Assembly: GCA_963603365.1 (NCBI GenBank)
Contig: CAVCMI010000025.1
Coordinates: 1 to 64,000, forward strand
DNA: 64,000 nucleotides
Source of the DNA: F23-D06 sp963603365
Lineage (GTDB): Bacteria > Bacteroidota > Bacteroidia > Bacteroidales > WCHB1-69
Direction of reading: 5' to 3'
In this document: positions 25,876 through 34,921 of the stretch, one piece after another
How the letters are laid out: each line of letters begins with the position of its first letter
Position numbering within the stretch: position 1 is the first letter of the stretch
Notes under the pieces: model-generated
What the model saw: the letters and a program-made list of their open reading frames with translations, nothing else
Database searches by the model: none
Told to the model about the DNA's origin: nothing
Program-made: the position numbers and the translations under genes

Positions 25876-27102
25876 TTAACGTGGATGATAAACAAGGGAA
25901 CTGAATTGGTCCGGATTGAGTATTTCATTTGCCACTTCTAAGATTTCATCTGCGGTGATGGCTCTGATTTGTTCTATGCTTTCTTCCGTTGTGTCTATTT
26001 CTTCAAAAAAGAATGCGGCATGTCCTAACGACAGCATCTCGTTCAGTTTAGTTTCATAGGAGAGAGCCAGTTGACCGATGAACTGCTGCTTGGCATTGAA
26101 GAGTTGGCGCGTTCCTAGACGGTTTTCTCTCAATTTTTTCAGTTCTTTATGGATTAAATCCATACATAGGCCGGTGTGGTGCTTTTCACAGCCGAAGTAA
26201 ATCGAGAACAGGCCTGTGTCAGAAAACGGGGTGTAACTGGCTTCGATGGTATAGGCGAGACCTTTTTTTTCGCGTATGCCCATGTTCAGACGGGTGTTCA
26301 TGCCAGGTCCGCCCAGAATGTTGGTCAGAAGCAGGAATGGGGTTCGCTTGTCGTCGTGGATAGGGTAGGCGATGTTGCCAATCAATGCGTTAGTTTGGGT
26401 TGTGTTTTTGCGGATTTCACTCGTCCGCGGCTGATACGAGACAAAAGGAGCACGGTTGCGTGGCATTTCGGGTATGGCGTTGTTGCCGAAATGCCGTTCG
26501 CAAAGGCGCTGAAGTTTGCTTGCGGGAATGTTTCCCACAGACGACAATACCACATTCTCCAATGTGTAATTGCAGGCAATGAAGTTAAGGATGTCTTGCC
26601 GTGACAGTTTCTTGACGCTTTGGCGCGAGCCTAAGATGTTTCTGCCCAGCGGATGGCCGGCAAAGACTAAATTTTCAAAATCATCGAAGATGAGTTCTGA
26701 CGGAGTGTCTTGATAGTAGCCAATCTCTTCCAGCACTACGGTCTTTTCTTTCTCGAGTTCCTTTTCAGGGAATGTGGAATGGAAGAAGATGTCGGACAGC
26801 AGTTCAACGGCACGAGGGTACTCTTGCGACAGAAACGAGGAGTAAAAATAGGTTTCTTCCTTGGATGTGCTTGCGTTCAAGTCGCCGCCTACCGTTTCCA
26901 TACGGCTCAACAGATGGTAGGCATTGCGTTTGTGCGTACCTTTGAAGATGGTATGTTCAACAAAATGGGCAAGTCCTGCCCCCTGTTCCTCCTCATCGCG
27001 GGTGCCGGCGTTCACCAGCACTCCGAAATGGGAGATGGGAGAATCTGTTTGTTTGTGAATCAGACGGATCCCGTTGGAAAGTCTTACAACACTGTGTGGC
27101 AT
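25876..27102 (-). CDS. M16-family zinc peptidase
   Basis: A 408-residue single-unit M16 peptidase. The inverted zinc motif HxxEH is intact as His46, Glu49 and His50 in AHFVEHTIFKG, and the downstream metal ligand is supplied by the VVLEEIGYYQDTPSE segment. The C-terminal half carries the family's GGPGMNTRLNMGIREKKGLAY block. There is no signal peptide, so it is likely cytoplasmic, resembling the PqqL/mitochondrial-processing-like group with unknown substrate. Its first 19 bases overlap the end of mtaB, which points to co-transcription and coupled translation. Confidence 0.93.
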   Translation of the reverse strand: MPHSVVRLSNGIRLIHKQTDSPISHFGVLVNAGTRDEEEQGAGLAHFVEHTIFKGTHKRNAYHLLSRMETVGGDLNASTSKEETYFYSSFLSQEYPRAVELLSDIFFHSTFPEKELEKEKTVVLEEIGYYQDTPSELIFDDFENLVFAGHPLGRNILGSRQSVKKLSRQDILNFIACNYTLENVVLSSVGNIPASKLQRLCERHFGNNAIPEMPRNRAPFVSYQPRTSEIRKNTTQTNALIGNIAYPIHDDKRTPFLLLTNILGGPGMNTRLNMGIREKKGLAYTIEASYTPFSDTGLFSIYFGCEKHHTGLCMDLIHKELKKLRENRLGTRQLFNAKQQFIGQLALSYETKLNEMLSLGHAAFFFEEIDTTEESIEQIRAITADEILEVANEILNPDQFSSLVYHPR

Positions 27103-28313
27103 GAATCGACGGTCACTTTCTGTATCGTGTTGATGATGCTTTCATCGTAGGGCAACGATACTCTGATATAGTTGTCGGTAAAACCGCAAAGCTGGTCGTC
27201 GATAGTCTCGGATTCTACAAGAACAGGACGAATTTGACCTTCACATTGCTGGTAGAAAGCCGTTTTCTTGACTTGTGAGAGTTCTATGAGGCGCGTCGTA
27301 CGTTCGTTTTTCACATCTTCCGGAATCTGGTTTTCCATCATATTGGCGGATGTGCGCGGTCTTCTTGAATAGGTGAAAACGTGCATATAGCTGACCGGAA
27401 GTTTTTCGAGGAATTCGTATGTTTCCTCAAAATCCTCGTCAGTTTCCCCAGGGAAACCGGTGATGACATCGCAGGCGATGCAGGCGTCGGGCATCAGTTT
27501 TTTTATAAGCATCACCTTGTCTGCATATTCGCCGGTGGTGTAGCGTCTGCGCATCAGTTCCAGTATGCGGTTGCAGCCCGACTGCAGCGGCATGTGGAAA
27601 TGGGGCATCAGTACAGGGTTTTTGGCGACCAGCTTGATAATGTCGTCGCTCAGCAGATCCGGTTCTATCGAAGAGATCCTGACACGCTCCATCAGGTTCT
27701 GCTTCACGATGGCTTTCAGCAGTTTGAGGAGGTTCTCGTCCGTTCCTCTGCCGAAGTCGCCCACGTTGACGCCGGTCAAGTTGACCTCTCGTGCGCCGGC
27801 CTCGTGTATTGTCCGGATGTTGTTCAGAACATTCTCGATGGTGTCGCTGCGGCTTTTCCCTCGGGCAATCCATACGGTACAATAGGTGCAATGGACGTTG
27901 CATCCGTCCTGGATCTTCAGAAACGAGCGTGTCCTGTCGTGAGTTGAGGAATAGGCGTCAAAGTAGTTCTGTGCGGCGGGGAGTTCCCGTTGCATCAGAT
28001 AATCGACGACATTCATCTTGTTGTGGCTGCCGAACACCTTGATGACGCCGGACCACCTTTCGAGCAGTTCCGGTTTCAGTGCGCTGTAGCAGCCGACCAT
28101 TATAATAGAGGCCAAAGGATTGTCGCGATGCAGTTTGGAAGCCAGGTTACGTGTTTTCTTCTCCGCAGAGCTTGTCACGGCACAGCTGTTTATGATGATG
28201 ACTTCTGGAATGCCCCCTTGATTCCAGCCGTTTTCGACAAGCTTGGCGGCTATTGCGGAAGACTCGCTGAAGTTCAGCTTGCACCCCAAGGTGTGTATTT
28301 CAAAATTTCTCAT
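27084..28313 (-). CDS. mtaB: tRNA t6A37 methylthiotransferase MtaB
   Basis: A radical-SAM enzyme that converts t6A to ms2t6A at position 37 of ANN-decoding tRNAs. The N-terminal cluster-binding cysteines are Cys11 (LGCKLNFSESSA), Cys44 (INSCAVT) and Cys75 (VGCYSAL). The radical-SAM triad is Cys138, Cys142 and Cys145. The TRAM-like C-terminus is present. The CKLN sequence at the first cysteine separates MtaB from MiaB and RimO. Length 409 is normal. It lies 11 bases after nadB. Confidence 0.93.
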   Translation of the reverse strand: MRNFEIHTLGCKLNFSESSAIAAKLVENGWNQGGIPEVIIINSCAVTSSAEKKTRNLASKLHRDNPLASIIMVGCYSALKPELLERWSGVIKVFGSHNKMNVVDYLMQRELPAAQNYFDAYSSTHDRTRSFLKIQDGCNVHCTYCTVWIARGKSRSDTIENVLNNIRTIHEAGAREVNLTGVNVGDFGRGTDENLLKLLKAIVKQNLMERVRISSIEPDLLSDDIIKLVAKNPVLMPHFHMPLQSGCNRILELMRRRYTTGEYADKVMLIKKLMPDACIACDVITGFPGETDEDFEETYEFLEKLPVSYMHVFTYSRRPRTSANMMENQIPEDVKNERTTRLIELSQVKKTAFYQQCEGQIRPVLVESETIDDQLCGFTDNYIRVSLPYDESIINTIQKVTVDSCHTVL

Positions 28314-28324
28314 TAGTATTGCAG

Positions 28325-29902
28325 TTAACTTTGGTGACTATGATAGGGTGGGTAGTCAAGCGAATAGTGCAGGCCTCGGCTCTCTTTCCGGTCCATAGCA
28401 TTCCGGATGATCAAGTAGCCCACATTGATGAGGTTGCGCAGTTCGCAGATTTCAGGTATGAGTATGGATTTCTTGTATAAGTCTTCAGTTTCGCGGTAAA
28501 GGATTTCGAGACGGTCAAATGCCCGTTGCAGCCGGAGGTTTGAGCGTACGATGCCGACATAGCTGCTCATAATGGTCTGAACCTCTTTCCGCGACTGCGT
28601 AATGAGCACCATTTCCTCGTTCAGCACCGTGCCTTCGCTGTCCCAGTCGGGGATGTCGGGGCAGTATGAAATGGTTGGCAGCAGTTCCACGGATTTGAGG
28701 CAGGCACGATGTGAGAACACCAATGCTTCAAGCAGCGAATTCGAAGCCAGCCGGTTGGCGCCGTGAAGTCCGGTAGATGCACATTCGCCGGCGGCGAAAA
28801 GATTCTGTATCGTAGTGGCTCCCCATTCGTCTGTCTGTATGCCGCCGCACGAATAGTGGGCGACAGGCACAACGGGTATCATCTCTTTGGTGGCGTCAAT
28901 GCCGATGCTGAGGCATTTGGCATAGATGTTTGGGAAGTGTTCAAACATTTCCTGCTTCGGAATGACGGTCGTGTCGAGATAGACATGGTCAACGCCTTGC
29001 CTTTTCATCTCGGTGTCGATGGCACGGGCCACGATGTCTCTTGGGGCAAGTGAGCCGCGCTTGTCGTATTTGTCCATAAAAGCAGAACCCGAAGCGTCTT
29101 TGAGGATGGCGCCGGCCCCGCGCATGGCTTCCGTTATCAGGAACGACGGCGACTCTTTTGGATTGTAAAGAGAGGTGGGGTGAAACTGCACGAACTCCAT
29201 GCCGCGCACGACACCCTTGGCGCGATATACCATCGCAATGCCGTCACCCGTGGCCACTTTGGGGTTCGTGGTATGTTCATACACCATGCCGATGCCGCCC
29301 GTAGCCATCATAGTGATCTTGGCAAGCAACGTGTCCACCGTGTTCGTCTCAGGATTGAAGATGTAAGCGCCAAAGCAGGTGATGTCCTTAGAGCGCCGGG
29401 TCACTTCTATGCCCAAATGATGTTGGGTGATGATCTCTAAGGCAATCCTGTTCTCGACAATCTCGATGTTCCGGTGTTTTTTTGCGGCCAGTATCAGTTT
29501 CTCTTCTATTTCATAACCCGTCATGTCTTTGTGGTGCAGCACCCTGTATTCTGAGTGCCCGCCCTCTTTGGCCAAGGCAAAGCTGCCGTCCCTGTTGCGG
29601 TCAAAGTCAACGCCCCAGTTGACCAGTTCCATTACGCGGTCTGTGGACTCACGGATGGTCATTTCTACAATCTTGCGGTCTGAAAGTTCATCGCCGGCCA
29701 CCATAGTGTCCTGAATATGTTTTTCATAGGTGTCGGGCTCGTAAACTACAGACGCTATGCCGCCTTGCGCATAGCGGGTCGATCCTTCGTCTGTCTTGGT
29801 TTTCGTGACTATGCAAACCTTCCCGTATTCGGCTGCTTTCAGCGCAAAGCACAATCCGGCAACCCCAGATCCGATTACAAGAAAATCAACTTCCTTACGC
29901 AT
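28325..29902 (-). CDS. nadB: L-aspartate oxidase
   Basis: NadB oxidises L-aspartate to iminoaspartate, the first step of de novo NAD synthesis, using FAD. The 525 residues start with the dinucleotide fold VIGSGVAGLCFALKAA (9-24). The substrate region TRYAQGGIASV, the HPTSLYN block, and HYSCGGIQTDEWG with the active-site arginine-containing AARDIVARAID-type segment (LAPRDIVARAIDTEM) identify the succinate dehydrogenase/aspartate oxidase family. A shortened C-terminal helical domain ending in the RGLHYSLDYP motif is typical of NadB. nadA and nadC are not in the window. Confidence 0.94.
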   Translation of the reverse strand: MRKEVDFLVIGSGVAGLCFALKAAEYGKVCIVTKTKTDEGSTRYAQGGIASVVYEPDTYEKHIQDTMVAGDELSDRKIVEMTIRESTDRVMELVNWGVDFDRNRDGSFALAKEGGHSEYRVLHHKDMTGYEIEEKLILAAKKHRNIEIVENRIALEIITQHHLGIEVTRRSKDITCFGAYIFNPETNTVDTLLAKITMMATGGIGMVYEHTTNPKVATGDGIAMVYRAKGVVRGMEFVQFHPTSLYNPKESPSFLITEAMRGAGAILKDASGSAFMDKYDKRGSLAPRDIVARAIDTEMKRQGVDHVYLDTTVIPKQEMFEHFPNIYAKCLSIGIDATKEMIPVVPVAHYSCGGIQTDEWGATTIQNLFAAGECASTGLHGANRLASNSLLEALVFSHRACLKSVELLPTISYCPDIPDWDSEGTVLNEEMVLITQSRKEVQTIMSSYVGIVRSNLRLQRAFDRLEILYRETEDLYKKSILIPEICELRNLINVGYLIIRNAMDRKESRGLHYSLDYPPYHSHQS

Positions 29903-29925
29903 TTTAAATGAAAAATTTATGCGTG

Positions 29926-29933
29926 CAAAGATA
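29926..29933 (-). promoter_or_regulatory. -7 element for the nadB-mtaB-M16-recR run
   Basis: On the minus strand the sequence is TATCTTTG, an exact TAnnTTTG match, about 24 bases upstream of the nadB start. A -33 TTG at the right distance is not obvious. Confidence 0.5.
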
Positions 29934-29960
29934 CAAAAAACAAGCGAAGGTTTAAGATGA

Positions 29961-29990
29961 AAAAAGAGGGCTGTGCATAGCCCTCTTTTT
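29961..29990 (-). terminator. Terminator after tsf
   Basis: AAAAAGAGGGCT (29961-29972) pairs with AGCCCTCTTTTT (29979-29990) around six bases. It lies 27 bases beyond the tsf stop on the minus strand. The A/T flanks make it potentially bidirectional, but its job here is to close the ribosomal-protein operon ahead of nadB. Confidence 0.88.
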
Positions 29991-30016
29991 AGAAGTCAAA
30001 GTCTTATGATAAAGAC

Positions 30017-30856
30017 TTATGCGCCAATCTGACGGCGGATGAATCCCGTGCAGGCAAGGTTTTTGTCAGAACTCTTGATATAGTCGCGGACATTCTGTTT
30101 GCCGTCGCCGCCCATGACCAGGATCTGGTACATAAGGGTGCTCTCTTTGAAGAACTTGTTGAGTTTTCCTTGAGCGATTTTCTCAACCATCTCTTCGGGT
30201 TTGCCCTCTTGGCGTACCAGTTCGCGGTTGATTTCCATTTCGTGGTCGATAACCTCTTGCGGCACGCTGGTCTCGTCAAGCGCCACGGGGCTCATGGCGG
30301 TGATGTGCAGCGCCACGTTATGTGCAACGGTCTTGGCATTGTCGTCTGCCTTGTTGAATCCAACGAGCGTGGCTTTGTGGTTGCCCATGTGGTTGTATGC
30401 TTCCACGTAAGCGGCTTCCATGACATCAAGGTGTGGAAGTTCGATTTTCTCGCCTGTCTTGCCGGTAAGCTCTGTCAGTTTTTCAGACACTTTCATGCCG
30501 TCAATCGTCATGTCAAGGAGTTCCTCTCGGGTGTTGATGCCGGCTTCCATAGCCTTGTCCATCAAGTTGTCCACAAATTGTACGAACTCGTCACCCTTGC
30601 CGACGAAGTCTGTTTCGCAAGCCACAGCCAACAAGTATCCTTTGGTGTGGTCAGCGTTGGTTTTGGCAAGAAGTCTTCCCTCGTTTGATTCGCGGTCGGC
30701 ACGTTTGGCGGCTACTTTCTGACCCTTTTTGCGAAGGATGTCGATGGCTTTCTCAAAATCGCCCTCGGCCTCTACCAGGGCTTTTTTGCAGTCCATCATT
30801 CCGATGCCGGTTTGTTGTCTCAATTTATTTACATCAGCGGCTGATATAGTTGCCAT
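30017..30856 (-). CDS. tsf: Elongation factor Ts
   Basis: EF-Ts is the nucleotide exchange factor for EF-Tu. The 279 residues begin with the UBA-like domain (VNKLRQQTGIGMMDCKKALV) and contain the core TDF motif in ACETDFVGKGDEFVQFV. It is the last gene of rplM-rpsI-rpsB-tsf, 29 bases after rpsB, and is followed by a strong terminator. Sequence and length are ordinary. Confidence 0.97.
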   Translation of the reverse strand: MATISAADVNKLRQQTGIGMMDCKKALVEAEGDFEKAIDILRKKGQKVAAKRADRESNEGRLLAKTNADHTKGYLLAVACETDFVGKGDEFVQFVDNLMDKAMEAGINTREELLDMTIDGMKVSEKLTELTGKTGEKIELPHLDVMEAAYVEAYNHMGNHKATLVGFNKADDNAKTVAHNVALHITAMSPVALDETSVPQEVIDHEMEINRELVRQEGKPEEMVEKIAQGKLNKFFKESTLMYQILVMGGDGKQNVRDYIKSSDKNLACTGFIRRQIGA

Positions 30857-30885
30857 AATTAAAAATCTTAATAGGGTTTATAATA

Positions 30886-31698
30886 TTATTTTCTGCTAAC
30901 GGGACGACGGGACATCGTGCGTCTGCGTCTGCCGTCTCTGTTGTCCTCGTTCTCGTTCTGCTCCTCGTTGTTTTCTGTCTCCTCTTCTTCAACTTGTGCA
31001 TCCTTGTTCATTTCGCGTTCGGCAAGCCCTTCCTTGATGGCTTCGCAGATGCTCTTCAAGATGATGGCGATGGATTTTGAAGCGTCGTCGTTTGCCGGAA
31101 TCGGGAAGTCTACGGAGTTGGGGTTGGAATTGGTGTCCACGATTGCAAAAGTCGGGATGGCCAACTTGCGAGCCTCTGCCAGTGCGATGTGCTCTTTCAT
31201 AATGTCAACGATGAACACGGCGGCAGGGAGACGGGAAAGGTCGGCGATAGAACCGAGGTTCTTCTCGAGTTTTGCCCTTTCACGCTGAATCTGAAGTCTT
31301 TCGCGTTTTGAGATGTTGTTGAATTGAGGGCTTTCAATCAGACGGTCAATGTCGCCCATTTTCTTCACGGCTTTGCGGATGGTGAAGAAGTTGGTGAGCA
31401 TGCCGCCAGGCCAACGTTCTGTCACATAGGGCATGCCGACTTCCTTAACCATTGAAGAAACGGTCTCTTTAGCCTGTTTCTTCGTGGCGACGAAGAGGAT
31501 TTTGCGCCCTGACTTCGCGATCTGCTTTGCAGCGGCGGCGGCTTCGTCCACTTTCTCTATGGTCTTGTTGAGGTCGATGATATGGATGCCGTTTTTCTCC
31601 ATGAAAATATAAGGAGCCATGGCGGGATTCCATTTTCTTTTGAGGTGTCCGAAATGACAGCCTGCATCTAATAATTCTTCAAATTGTAATGATGACAT
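30886..31698 (-). CDS. rpsB: 30S ribosomal protein uS2
   Basis: The 270 residues include uS2 signatures FEELLDAGCHFGHLKRKWNP near the start, RWPGGMLTNF, and FAIVDTNSNP with VDFPIPANDDA. The core ends near residue 222. Beyond it is a charged tail: an acidic stretch (QVEEEETENNEEQNENED) followed by a basic one (RRRRTMSRRPVSRK). The tail is longer than in E. coli uS2 and low in complexity. It is probably a lineage-specific extension. It precedes tsf as in most bacteria. Confidence 0.97.
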   Translation of the reverse strand: MSSLQFEELLDAGCHFGHLKRKWNPAMAPYIFMEKNGIHIIDLNKTIEKVDEAAAAAKQIAKSGRKILFVATKKQAKETVSSMVKEVGMPYVTERWPGGMLTNFFTIRKAVKKMGDIDRLIESPQFNNISKRERLQIQRERAKLEKNLGSIADLSRLPAAVFIVDIMKEHIALAEARKLAIPTFAIVDTNSNPNSVDFPIPANDDASKSIAIILKSICEAIKEGLAEREMNKDAQVEEEETENNEEQNENEDNRDGRRRRTMSRRPVSRK

Positions 31699-31813
31699 TT
31701 TTCTTTTTTTTATTGTTTACATTCTTGAAAGCAACCATAGAGTAGTTCAAGCAGAAATCTCTACGGTTTCGATACTAAACAAGCTAACGTCAAATAATGC
31801 GTATTGGTTAATG

Positions 31814-32200
31814 CTAACGTTTGCTGAACTGGAATCTCTTGCGGGCTTTCGGTTGACCCGGTTTCTTGCGTTCCACCATACGGGGGTCGCGGCGAAGGAA
31901 GCCTTGTGACTTCATGGCCGGACGGAGTTCCGGATTGATTTCGATAAGCGCTTTTGCAATGGCCATTCTCAAGGCCTCAGCCTGGCCGGTGACGCCGCCG
32001 CCGTCAAGGTTGGCCTTGATGTCGTATTGACCCATCACCTGTGCCAACTGCAGCGGCTGTTCAACCTTGTACTGCAGGGTGGGGACGCAAAAATAGTCCT
32101 TGTAGTCACGGTTGTTGACCATGATTTGACCGCTGCCGCTTTTGATGTACAGGCGGGCAACCGCGGTTTTTCTTCTGCCTAATGTATTAATTACTTCCAT
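31814..32200 (-). CDS. rpsI: 30S ribosomal protein uS9
   Basis: A 128-residue small-subunit protein whose C-terminal tail (KARKRFQFSKR) reaches the P-site tRNA. The start LGRRKTAVARLYIKSGSG and the middle GGGVTGQAEALRMAIAKAL are diagnostic. It follows rplM after five bases. The 115-base gap to rpsB contains no feature I can identify, so a separate promoter there cannot be excluded. Confidence 0.97.
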   Translation of the reverse strand: MEVINTLGRRKTAVARLYIKSGSGQIMVNNRDYKDYFCVPTLQYKVEQPLQLAQVMGQYDIKANLDGGGVTGQAEALRMAIAKALIEINPELRPAMKSQGFLRRDPRMVERKKPGQPKARKRFQFSKR

Positions 32201-32205
32201 TTTTG

Positions 32206-32661
32206 TTATTTGAGGTCTTTAACGTTGATTGATTTGGGGTTTTGGGCTGCATGAGGATGTTCGGGTCCTACATAGATGTGGAGGTTGCGGTACAATTGGG
32301 CGCCAAGCTTGTTCTTCGGAAGCATCCCCTTGATGGCATGCTCCAGAATGCGCTCCGGATATTTGCGCATAACCTCTTTAGGCGTGGCGAAACGCTGTCC
32401 GCCAGGGTACGTTGTGTGATGAACGTACTCTTTGTCCGTCCATTTGCTGCCGGTGAACCTGACCTTCTCGGCGTTAATGATGATGACGTAGTCACCGCAG
32501 TCGAAACTCGGCGTGTAATAAGTCTTGTTCTTGCCTTTCAAAATGCGTGCCACTGCCGTTGCAAGGCGGCCGACTACCATTTCCTGGGCATCAATCAAGA
32601 CCCACTCTTTCTTGACAATATTCTTGTTCGCCGAAATTGTTTTGTAACTTACTGCATCCAT
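32206..32661 (-). CDS. rplM: 50S ribosomal protein uL13
   Basis: A 151-residue large-subunit protein. Diagnostic blocks are WVLIDAQEMVVGRLATAVA, VIIINAEKVRFTGSKWTDK, YVHHTTYPGG, and the closing GPEHPHAAQNPK. It is the first gene of the minus-strand operon with rpsI, rpsB and tsf, and a consensus promoter lies about 113-142 bases upstream. The leader of about 105 bases may hold an autoregulatory site, but I could not define one. Confidence 0.97.
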   Translation of the reverse strand: MDAVSYKTISANKNIVKKEWVLIDAQEMVVGRLATAVARILKGKNKTYYTPSFDCGDYVIIINAEKVRFTGSKWTDKEYVHHTTYPGGQRFATPKEVMRKYPERILEHAIKGMLPKNKLGAQLYRNLHIYVGPEHPHAAQNPKSINVKDLK

Positions 32662-32773
32662 TTTTTCAGTTTGTTGTTTGTTTTTTGGAAGATGTCTTCA
32701 CCCACATCCCCCTGATTTCTAATTAATTTTCCTTTTCTAACACAAGGACAATAATCGGTATAATTAAGGCGCG

Positions 32774-32803
32774 CAAAAATACACTTTTTTCGGTACGGCG
32801 CAA
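32774..32803 (-). promoter_or_regulatory. Promoter of the rplM-rpsI-rpsB-tsf operon
   Basis: On the minus strand TTG (complement of 32801-32803) is followed after 19 bases by TATTTTTG (complement of 32774-32781), a full match to the Bacteroidota promoter in both elements and spacing. Confidence 0.8.
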
Positions 32804-32881
32804 CCGCGGCAAAGTTTTTTTATTCAACACGTTTGTATCGGCATTCTTCCCGATGGCCTTGCCTTCAGGAAGGCAGCGTGC

Positions 32882-34297
32882 CTAAATCTTGTATGTCTTG
32901 ACGCTGCTCTTGGACTTCCGGCTGTTTTCGTCAGTCCCGTTCTCGTGTACACCCGTGCCCGGCGTGACCGTAATCTGATAGTCTTGGGTGGAGAGCGTGC
33001 GGTAGGCCCCCATTTCGAAGTTGAAGTAGGAGATGGTTGCGGCAGGTATCAAATAGACACCTTCTGAATGGGGGATGAGCGTGTATTTGAATGTCTTGGA
33101 TCCCGTGACCTGATCGCTCTTCGCATTTATGTGTTCCGTGATGCGCGGTCTCGTCACGTCAAAGTCGGCAGGAAAGTCAATGGCAAGGTTGTCAGCCGTG
33201 ATGTGGTGCAGATTGCCGGTGCCGGAAATGGTTACCGTGAGCGTCATAGGACTGTTGACAGCGGTTTCCGTCTTGCTGACCGACGAACTTACGGTGAAGT
33301 TGCCCACAATCTCTGTCTTGTCGGTAGTGAGCGTGCCTGGCATGGCTTTTACTTTCAGTTGCAGGTCGTTGGAAGTCAGGCTGACCTCTTTTCGTCTGGT
33401 GGTGTTGAACATTCCCCAGAAAGGGTCTTGGGCCGTTGCCGGCAGCATAGCGTACATTGTGAGGTTGAGTTTGGGGATGGTTAACTTGCCCGTACGGGTC
33501 GGATAAACTGCGGTCTGCTTGATTATAAACACGTTGTATTCTTTTCCGTTTAACGTTTCGGTGGTTTGCCGGGCACGGCCGGGTGTCTCGAGCGCGTCTA
33601 TCCAAAGCCCTTCTGCCGTTGAGAATGCAGCACGTTCAATGCTGTATCCCGATATTTCAGGTTTGATGTAAAGCTTGTGCGTCACAACCACGGCTTCGCC
33701 TTGATAGGCCTCGAGTTGCGATGCCGTGGCTTTCAGCAAGATGTCGTCTTTGCCGATTTTGTCGTCAACCTGCACCCTCTTTTTAGGGTTGTCGTTTCCT
33801 GATTGCTGCCGCTGACTCCCGAACGGCCACTCCGGCATGCTGAAGTCCCAATGAAACCAGTTGTCCTGACTTCTCCAGGAATCCTCCTGCTGGGCAATCT
33901 TTGGAACTTTCACCACCTTCACGGTCACAAAGTCGGTTTTGATGATCTTTCCCTCTACCGATATGGTGACGCCGGGGATGGAGAACTCACCCTCTTTGTT
34001 GCCGACCAAATAATAGGTATATGTATAGGATGTTGACTTCTCAATGTTGCCGTTTGTCATCGAGATGGAGACGCTGGAGCCTACCGAAGGACCGCTTACC
34101 AGTTCAAATTTACCGAAGTCGGAAGAGATGATTTCGCCTTTTTCGTTTGTAGAGACGGTGTATTGGAATTGCTGCCCTACGCCAACTTCTGACGGGGCTT
34201 TGGCTGTGCACGAAAGGTCTGATTGGCTATGCCCGGCCAATGCGCAAAGGATGATGCCGGAGATGCAGATTGTTCTTATAAAGTTGAGATTTGCCAT
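32882..34297 (-). CDS. BatD-like protein, short form
   Basis: BatD proteins belong to the Bacteroides aerotolerance (Bat) group, normally encoded beside the MoxR ATPase and von Willebrand proteins BatA and BatB. This 471-residue protein has a signal peptide (IRTICISGIILCALAGHSQ) and then beta-rich repeats: PSEVGVGQQFQYTVSTNEKG, DDILLKATASQLEAYQGEAV, and TLTVTISGTGNLHHITA are the usual BatD phrases. Full BatD proteins are near 600 residues with a C-terminal membrane segment. This one ends in a hydrophilic tail (ENSRKSKSSVKTYKI) with no such segment, so it should be a soluble periplasmic protein. No other bat genes are nearby. It follows the TrmH-family gene after 91 bases. Confidence 0.85.
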   Translation of the reverse strand: MANLNFIRTICISGIILCALAGHSQSDLSCTAKAPSEVGVGQQFQYTVSTNEKGEIISSDFGKFELVSGPSVGSSVSISMTNGNIEKSTSYTYTYYLVGNKEGEFSIPGVTISVEGKIIKTDFVTVKVVKVPKIAQQEDSWRSQDNWFHWDFSMPEWPFGSQRQQSGNDNPKKRVQVDDKIGKDDILLKATASQLEAYQGEAVVVTHKLYIKPEISGYSIERAAFSTAEGLWIDALETPGRARQTTETLNGKEYNVFIIKQTAVYPTRTGKLTIPKLNLTMYAMLPATAQDPFWGMFNTTRRKEVSLTSNDLQLKVKAMPGTLTTDKTEIVGNFTVSSSVSKTETAVNSPMTLTVTISGTGNLHHITADNLAIDFPADFDVTRPRITEHINAKSDQVTGSKTFKYTLIPHSEGVYLIPAATISYFNFEMGAYRTLSTQDYQITVTPGTGVHENGTDENSRKSKSSVKTYKI

Positions 34298-34317
34298 GAT
34301 TTGATCTGTTTTTCAAA

Positions 34318-34337
34318 CAACGTTTGTGTAAACGTTG
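34318..34337. repeat. Perfect hairpin between the TrmH-family gene and the batD-like gene
   Basis: CAACGTTT (34318-34325) and AAACGTTG (34330-34337) are exact complements with a four-base loop. On the minus strand only a weak T-rich tail follows, so it could be a weak terminator of the dnaB-trmH transcript or a leader structure for the batD-like mRNA. Confidence 0.5.
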
Positions 34338-34388
34338 GGGATGCGATAATATTGTATGGAAAAGCATGGCAGTTTGCCGAGGCAGGGT

Positions 34389-34919
34389 TCAGCGGATATA
34401 GGGCTTGACGGCTTCCCACAGTACGATGCCGGCGGCTACTGACACGTTGAGGGAGTGTTTTGTTCCGAACTGCGGAATCTCGACGGCTCCGTCGCATAAC
34501 GGAAGGAGCCGTTCGTCCACACCAAAAACCTCATTGCCGAGCACCAGCGCAATTCTGCCGGCGTCCGGGAAGTCGAAATGATGTAGTTCCCGGGCTTCGT
34601 CCACCTGCTCGACGGCAAAAATCTGATACCCCGAATGTTTCAGTTGCAGCAGAAGGGCGGCGGCATCTTCCACATGCTCCCAGTCCACGCTTTCGGTGGC
34701 GCCGAGGGCGGTTTTGTTGATTTCCTTGTGCGGCGGACAGGCGGTGATGCCGCAGAGATAGAGCTTCTCCGCATTGAAAGCGTCGCAGGTGCGAAAGACA
34801 GAGCCGACATTGTACATGCTTCTGATGTTGTCCAACACAACCGTTACAGGGTTCTTGTGCTGCTCCTTGAATTGCGCTGTGCTTACGCGGTGCAGTTCGT
34901 CGGTGGTGAGTTTTTTCAT
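34389..34919 (-). CDS. TrmH-family (SpoU) RNA 2'-O-methyltransferase
   Basis: A 176-residue trefoil-knot methyltransferase. The three SpoU motifs are in order: VLDNIRSMYNVGSVFRTCDA (about 29-48), RIALVLGNEVFGVDERLL (about 126-143), and SLNVSVAAGIVLWEAVKPY at the C-terminus that forms the knot. It lacks an extra RNA-binding domain, as in the compact TrmL-like members. Whether it modifies tRNA or rRNA cannot be told. It starts two bases after dnaB on the same strand, so both are probably on one mRNA. Confidence 0.92.
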   Translation of the reverse strand: MKKLTTDELHRVSTAQFKEQHKNPVTVVLDNIRSMYNVGSVFRTCDAFNAEKLYLCGITACPPHKEINKTALGATESVDWEHVEDAAALLLQLKHSGYQIFAVEQVDEARELHHFDFPDAGRIALVLGNEVFGVDERLLPLCDGAVEIPQFGTKHSLNVSVAAGIVLWEAVKPYIR

Positions 34920-34921
34920 GG

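Noticed and set aside
32850..32880. Terminator for the batD-like gene (TGCCTT/AAGGCA hairpin)
   Set aside because: Stem of only six pairs with no T-run on the minus strand.
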